Part shown: one piece after another, positions 61,296 through 64,000 of the stretch
Layout: the number at the start of each line of letters is the position of its first letter
Numbering within the stretch: position 1 is the first letter of the stretch
Source of the DNA: Marinisporobacter sp.
GTDB lineage: Bacteria > Bacillota > Clostridia > Peptostreptococcales > Thermotaleaceae
Reading direction: 5' to 3'
DNA: 64,000 nt
Assembly (NCBI GenBank): GCA_025210395.1
Contig: JAOARV010000007.1
Location: forward strand, 1 to 64,000
Notes under the pieces: model-generated
What the model was told of the DNA's origin: nothing
What the model saw: the letters and a program-made list of their open reading frames with translations, nothing else
Databases searched by the model: none
Position numbers and translations under genes: made by a program

Positions 61296-61616
61296 ATGAT
61301 TGATTTATCTTTGGTTGAATTAAAAAAAATAATAAAAGAAGAGATTGAAGCGGAAGCAAAAGCTAAAGCAAAAGCTGATGCAGATGCAAAAAACAGGGCT
61401 AAATTAGAATCTGAAAATAAGAATATAGACTTAGAAAAAGAGTTTGAAGTAGATAAAGAAATAGATTTAGAAAAGGATATGCACAAACAATATCAAAATA
61501 ATAAGCAAATTAATTATAATCATATTTCTCAAAGACAATACCAAGGTCAAAAAGCTGAAAATGATGCTGATAGTGACGCAGATGCTAAGGCTGGTACAAT
61601 AGTTATTGATAAGTAG
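61296..61616 (+). CDS. Ala/Lys/Asp-rich low-complexity protein, possible coat component
   Basis: The 106-aa protein begins MIDLSLVELKKIIKEEIEAE and then AKAKAKADADAKNRAK, and has a second acidic run (ENDADSDADAKAGTIVIDK) after a Gln/Asn-rich centre. It has no Cys or membrane segment. Simple repetitive charged composition, together with the Gln-rich neighbour, is typical of some spore-coat or exosporium proteins, but no homologue is recognised. GGAGG lies 8 bases before the ATG. Confidence 0.6.
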   Translation: MIDLSLVELKKIIKEEIEAEAKAKAKADADAKNRAKLESENKNIDLEKEFEVDKEIDLEKDMHKQYQNNKQINYNHISQRQYQGQKAENDADSDADAKAGTIVIDK

Positions 61617-61631
61617 AATAGATCATTAAAT

Positions 61632-61668
61632 CTTAGTGGGGGAGAGCTTTCCCCACTAAGAATTTTCA
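61632..61668 (+). terminator. terminator of the Ala-rich gene
   Basis: The stem CTTAGTGGGG/CCCCACTAAG is followed by AATTTT. Confidence 0.8.
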
Positions 61669-61688
61669 TAAATGGTAGGTGCAATTTT

Positions 61689-62225
61689 ATGAAATTAAAG
61701 AATTTGAATGAACGAGAGGAAGGTTTCAAAACTAAGGATCAAAAAGTTCAAGATCAATCAAGTATGCAACAAAATACACAAGATCTTGATCAACAACAAC
61801 ATGTGCAAGCAAATCCTTCACAAGTGAATTATCAAAGTGTGCAAGTTAATCCTCAGCTTACAACAGATCGGTTTGCTGGAAAAATTACTGGTATTACCTA
61901 CTCAGGTCATAAAAAAGAAATTATTGCAAATGTAAACATTTTATTATATTTTGGAGCGCATGTAAAAATTTCAGACTATCCAGTATATAAAACCCAATCA
62001 GATGCATGTGGTAATTTTAGTATTCAAGATTTACCTCCTGGATATTATACTTTACATGCTTATCTGGATGAAAACTTAAAAGAGACTTTGTACGCGATTA
62101 AAGTAATGATTGGTCAAGCTTACTTTCAATCTATATTTTTAAGAAAAGCCGTCCATAATGAAATTGAAAAAGAGAGGGTTAGAAGTAATCCTTCTAATAC
62201 TGACTATTTTCTTTCTAAATTATAG
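61689..62225 (+). CDS. Gln-rich protein with carboxypeptidase-regulatory-like domain
   Basis: The 178-aa protein has a Gln/Asn-rich hydrophilic N-terminus (DQSSMQQNTQDLDQQQHVQAN) and, from about residue 60, a beta-sandwich: FAGKITGITYSGHKKEIIAN-VNILLYFG, SDACGNFSIQDLPPGYYTLHAYL, the typical carboxypeptidase-regulatory or SdrD-B-like core. No signal peptide is present. Such combinations occur in spore-coat and other proteinaceous surface layers. The AAGGTGC site near 61677 is weak. The two genes are 73 bases apart and separated by a terminator. Confidence 0.65.
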   Translation: MKLKNLNEREEGFKTKDQKVQDQSSMQQNTQDLDQQQHVQANPSQVNYQSVQVNPQLTTDRFAGKITGITYSGHKKEIIANVNILLYFGAHVKISDYPVYKTQSDACGNFSIQDLPPGYYTLHAYLDENLKETLYAIKVMIGQAYFQSIFLRKAVHNEIEKERVRSNPSNTDYFLSKL

Positions 62226-62266
62226 TGGTTTGTCCACGATTATTTTGAAACTTTTTGTGGTAATAT

Positions 62267-62291
62267 AGGGGCTTAAATGCTCCTTTTTTAG
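62267..62291 (+). terminator. terminator of the Gln-rich gene
   Basis: The stem AGGGGC/GCTCCT with one G-U pair is followed by TTTTTTAG. Confidence 0.65.
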
Positions 62292-62401
62292 TTTTTGAGG
62301 TTAAATACACTTTTAGATACTTCTATATTTTATAAAAAATAAATGATATAGAATCTAATTGATATTGGAATGTAAATGCTGAAATGCAATTTATATGTTA
62401 T

Positions 62402-62429
62402 TTGAATTTATGTAATAAAGTGGTATAAT
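62402..62429 (+). promoter_or_regulatory. promoter of the lipoprotein gene
   Basis: TTGAAT (62402-62407), a 16-bp spacer and TATAAT (62424-62429). Confidence 0.65.
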
Positions 62430-62522
62430 GAGATAGTCACATTTTGACGGCGAAAGACAAAATAATACAACAAGGAAGGGGGAACCAGTCAGTTCTTGTG
62501 GTTTTATGACTGGGAAAGAATT

Positions 62523-63530
62523 ATGAAGAGAAAAAGTAGTATTTTATTATGTTTAGTTTTTATGTTGACACTAGCGTTAGTAACAGGATGTGGTTCAAAG
62601 TCTCCTAAGGAGAGACTTGAGGAATCATTTACCAAATCTGCTGAGATCAAAACAGCACAACAGAATCTTGAAATGGGTATAAATCTAAATATTCCAACGG
62701 AAGATCCAATGCAAAATAGCATCATGCAAATGATTAATGGAGCAAAATTGAAGATGGAATTAGCTTCAGATACTAAAGCAATGAAAGCTGCTGGAAATAT
62801 TTCAGTAGATTTGAGTGGTGCAATATATAATATTGAAACCTATACAACTCCTGAAAAAATGATACTAAAGATGCCAATGTCTCCAAAATATCTTGTAATA
62901 GATCAGGAGGAATCGTTAAAGCCTGAAAATAAAGAAGAACTAATGAAATTAAGTAAAAAATTATTTAAAATTGTGATGGACGTAGTTAAAGAAGAGAATA
63001 TAGAAGATAGAGGAGACAAAAAAATAGCTACTCCTAAAGGAGAGGTTCAAACAACTGAAATAGCTATGAGTTTTTCAGATAAAGAAACGAAAGATTTAGT
63101 TAAAAGGTTTGTAAAACTAATGTTTGAAGATAAAACTATTAAAGGGTTAATGATTAAAAATATGGAAAAAAACTATAAAATGCAAGGAATAGAGCAATCT
63201 AAAGAAGAGATTGAAGCAAACTTTGATGAAATGAAAAAGGCGTTTGATGAAGGCTTTAGTGAAGTTGAAAAACAAATAAAATTTGAAAAATTAAACATGG
63301 TTTATTTTTTAGATGAAGATAATAATATAAGACGTTCTGAGTTTGATGTACAAATAAGTGGTAAAGATGAAGAGACAGGACAGTCTATATCAATCGGATT
63401 AAATGGTTTAAGCAATATATGGAATATTAATAAAGAGGTAGAGTTAAACATTCCAAAGCTCACCGAAGAAAATAGTACGAATATAGAAGATTTAAATAAT
63501 ATGAATCCAGCAGCAATACCTTATCAATAA
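62523..63530 (+). CDS. LppX/LolA-like lipoprotein candidate, 335 aa
   Basis: The protein has a lipoprotein signal (KRKSSILLCLVFMLTLALVTGC, Cys at 24), followed by a Glu/Lys-rich region and a beta-rich domain (IYNIETYTTPEKMILKMPMSPKYLVIDQEESL). The fold pattern of alternating beta strands and helices around an extended sheet (KMELASDTKAMKAAGNISVD) suggests a LolA/LppX-like lipid-binding type domain, but similarity is weak. Translation probably starts at the ATG at 62523 because it leads directly into the signal peptide. An in-frame TTG at 62496 would add nine unlikely residues. Confidence 0.75.
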   Translation: MKRKSSILLCLVFMLTLALVTGCGSKSPKERLEESFTKSAEIKTAQQNLEMGINLNIPTEDPMQNSIMQMINGAKLKMELASDTKAMKAAGNISVDLSGAIYNIETYTTPEKMILKMPMSPKYLVIDQEESLKPENKEELMKLSKKLFKIVMDVVKEENIEDRGDKKIATPKGEVQTTEIAMSFSDKETKDLVKRFVKLMFEDKTIKGLMIKNMEKNYKMQGIEQSKEEIEANFDEMKKAFDEGFSEVEKQIKFEKLNMVYFLDEDNNIRRSEFDVQISGKDEETGQSISIGLNGLSNIWNINKEVELNIPKLTEENSTNIEDLNNMNPAAIPYQ

Positions 63531-63572
63531 GGTGAATTTTAAAAATTACAGAAAATCTATGATCTTTTATGC

Positions 63573-63608
63573 AAAATAGGATTGGGTAAATACCCAATCC
63601 TATTTTTG
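63573..63608. terminator. terminator of the lipoprotein gene
   Basis: The stem AATAGGATTGGGTA/TACCCAATCCTATT is followed by TTTTG. It may also end the convergent small gene. Confidence 0.85.
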
Positions 63609-63611
63609 GGT

Positions 63612-63746
63612 TTAACATCTTCCAAAAAAGCTATCAAATCCTCCACATAAGAAAAAAACAACGGCTAGTAATAAAAAGAAAAACAATAAATTATCATCAC
63701 ATCCACCAAAAAGACTACCGATCCCTCCATATTGTTTGTCAGCCAT
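63612..63746 (-). CDS. small Gly/Phe-rich membrane protein, 44 aa (sporulation YjcZ-like)
   Basis: MADKQYGGIGSLFGG begins the chain. It contains a Cys, an FFFLLLAVVFFL membrane helix, CGGFDSFFGR and a C-terminal Cys. AAAGGAGGTG lies 9 bases before the ATG on the minus strand. Short Gly-rich single-helix proteins of this type are common in spore formers, although family membership is not certain. Confidence 0.65.
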   Translation of the reverse strand: MADKQYGGIGSLFGGCDDNLLFFFLLLAVVFFLCGGFDSFFGRC

Positions 63747-63934
63747 AGCCTTGCACCTCCTTTAAGAAATTGCTAAGTAGCATATTTTTAAGTCTAAATA
63801 TTTTATATGTTCACTAATAAAATATGCAGGAAGGCGTATATGTGTTACATAAAAAAATAAATAATTTATAAGGTTTACGAAATATAACCAAAAAGCGTAT
63901 AATGAGGATAAAAAGAAAAATAGGAGTGAAAAAA

Positions 63935-64000
63935 ATGAATTATTGGGTGATTGGAGGGGCAATATTTCTTGTGATTCTTATTAGCATACAATATGCGCTT
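63935..64000 (+). CDS. small membrane protein or membrane-anchored gene, 3' end outside window
   Basis: The frame runs to the end of the window: MNYWVIGGAIFLVILISIQY followed by AL. An N-terminal hydrophobic helix is visible. AGGAGTG lies 9 bases before the ATG. The rest of the gene is outside the window. Confidence 0.55.
   Translation, partial: MNYWVIGGAIFLVILISIQYAL

Noticed and set aside
61238-61486. Minus-strand open frame opposite the Ala-rich gene
   Set aside because: It is the complement of a low-complexity coding sequence (Ser/Phe-rich) with no ribosome site.
63762-63962. Minus-strand frame of 66 codons at the right edge
   Set aside because: It overlaps the plus-strand gene at 63935, is hydrophobic by base composition and lacks a ribosome site.
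1-64000. CRISPR array, rRNA operon or replication origin
   Set aside because: No regularly spaced repeats, rRNA motifs or DnaA-box clusters were seen by eye in this window.

Overview
The window reads as chromosome of a low-GC, anaerobic, endospore-forming Clostridia (Firmicutes). The signs are AT-rich codon use, strong AGGAGG-type ribosome sites, two T-box leaders, an alpha/beta-type small acid-soluble spore protein, spore cortex/peptidoglycan hydrolases, a trimeric NAD-linked [FeFe] hydrogenase and Na+-linked transporters. I cannot name genus or species from the sequence alone.

Layout. 1-1.4 kb: 3' end of an M23 peptidase-like gene and an EamA-type exporter. 1.8-5.5 kb: hydCBA hydrogenase operon behind a palindrome-rich promoter. 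5.7-13.5 kb: housekeeping run (PilZ protein, exonuclease III, DEAD-box helicase, CoA-binding protein, MgtC, DMT transporter, cytosolic parvulin, DUF1292, RlmN, small P-loop protein). 13.6-25.6 kb: LysM/M14 peptidase, Usp, radical SAM, GapB-like GAPDH, HAD phosphatase, small alarmone synthetase, flavin reductase, nitroreductase, metallophosphoesterase, YvyF-like protein, amidase/glucosaminidase and small proteins. 25.7-28.7 kb: tRNA-Gly(CCC), MBL-fold hydrolase, TDT transporter, C_GCAxxG_C_C protein.

The most interesting region is 28.8-33.6 kb. A gene for an ABC-transporter substrate-binding lipoprotein is split in two by a 3,725-bp element carrying a large serine recombinase, a chemoreceptor with a C-terminal sensor and a 58-aa ORF. 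The element is bounded by an 11-bp direct repeat. Joining the two gene halves across one repeat copy restores a continuous 334-codon frame, and joining the element ends gives a 48-bp near-palindrome centred on GA, as expected of a serine-integrase attP. It therefore looks like a minimal, precisely excisable, gene-interrupting element.

33.9-48.8 kb: NhaC antiporter, HD-GYP phosphodiesterase, valine T-box with a small membrane protein and valS, a second chemoreceptor with a C-terminal sensor-like region, folC, a sigma-54 activator, TSCPD protein, YVTN beta-propeller, DUF4364 and an alpha/beta SASP. 49-64 kb: QueG-like ferredoxin protein, two polysaccharide deacetylases, a Na/Pi-type transporter, a SNF2 plus SWIM pair, a T-box whose specifier appears to be CCC (proline) before an NSS transporter and its 33-aa partner, a Mur ligase lacking the first domain, a tandem-OB SSB, two possible coat-type proteins, a lipoprotein, and a truncated gene at the right edge. 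No CRISPR array, rRNA operon or phage structural gene was seen. Starts were moved to the codon with the best-spaced Shine-Dalgarno sequence where the longest frame was unlikely.
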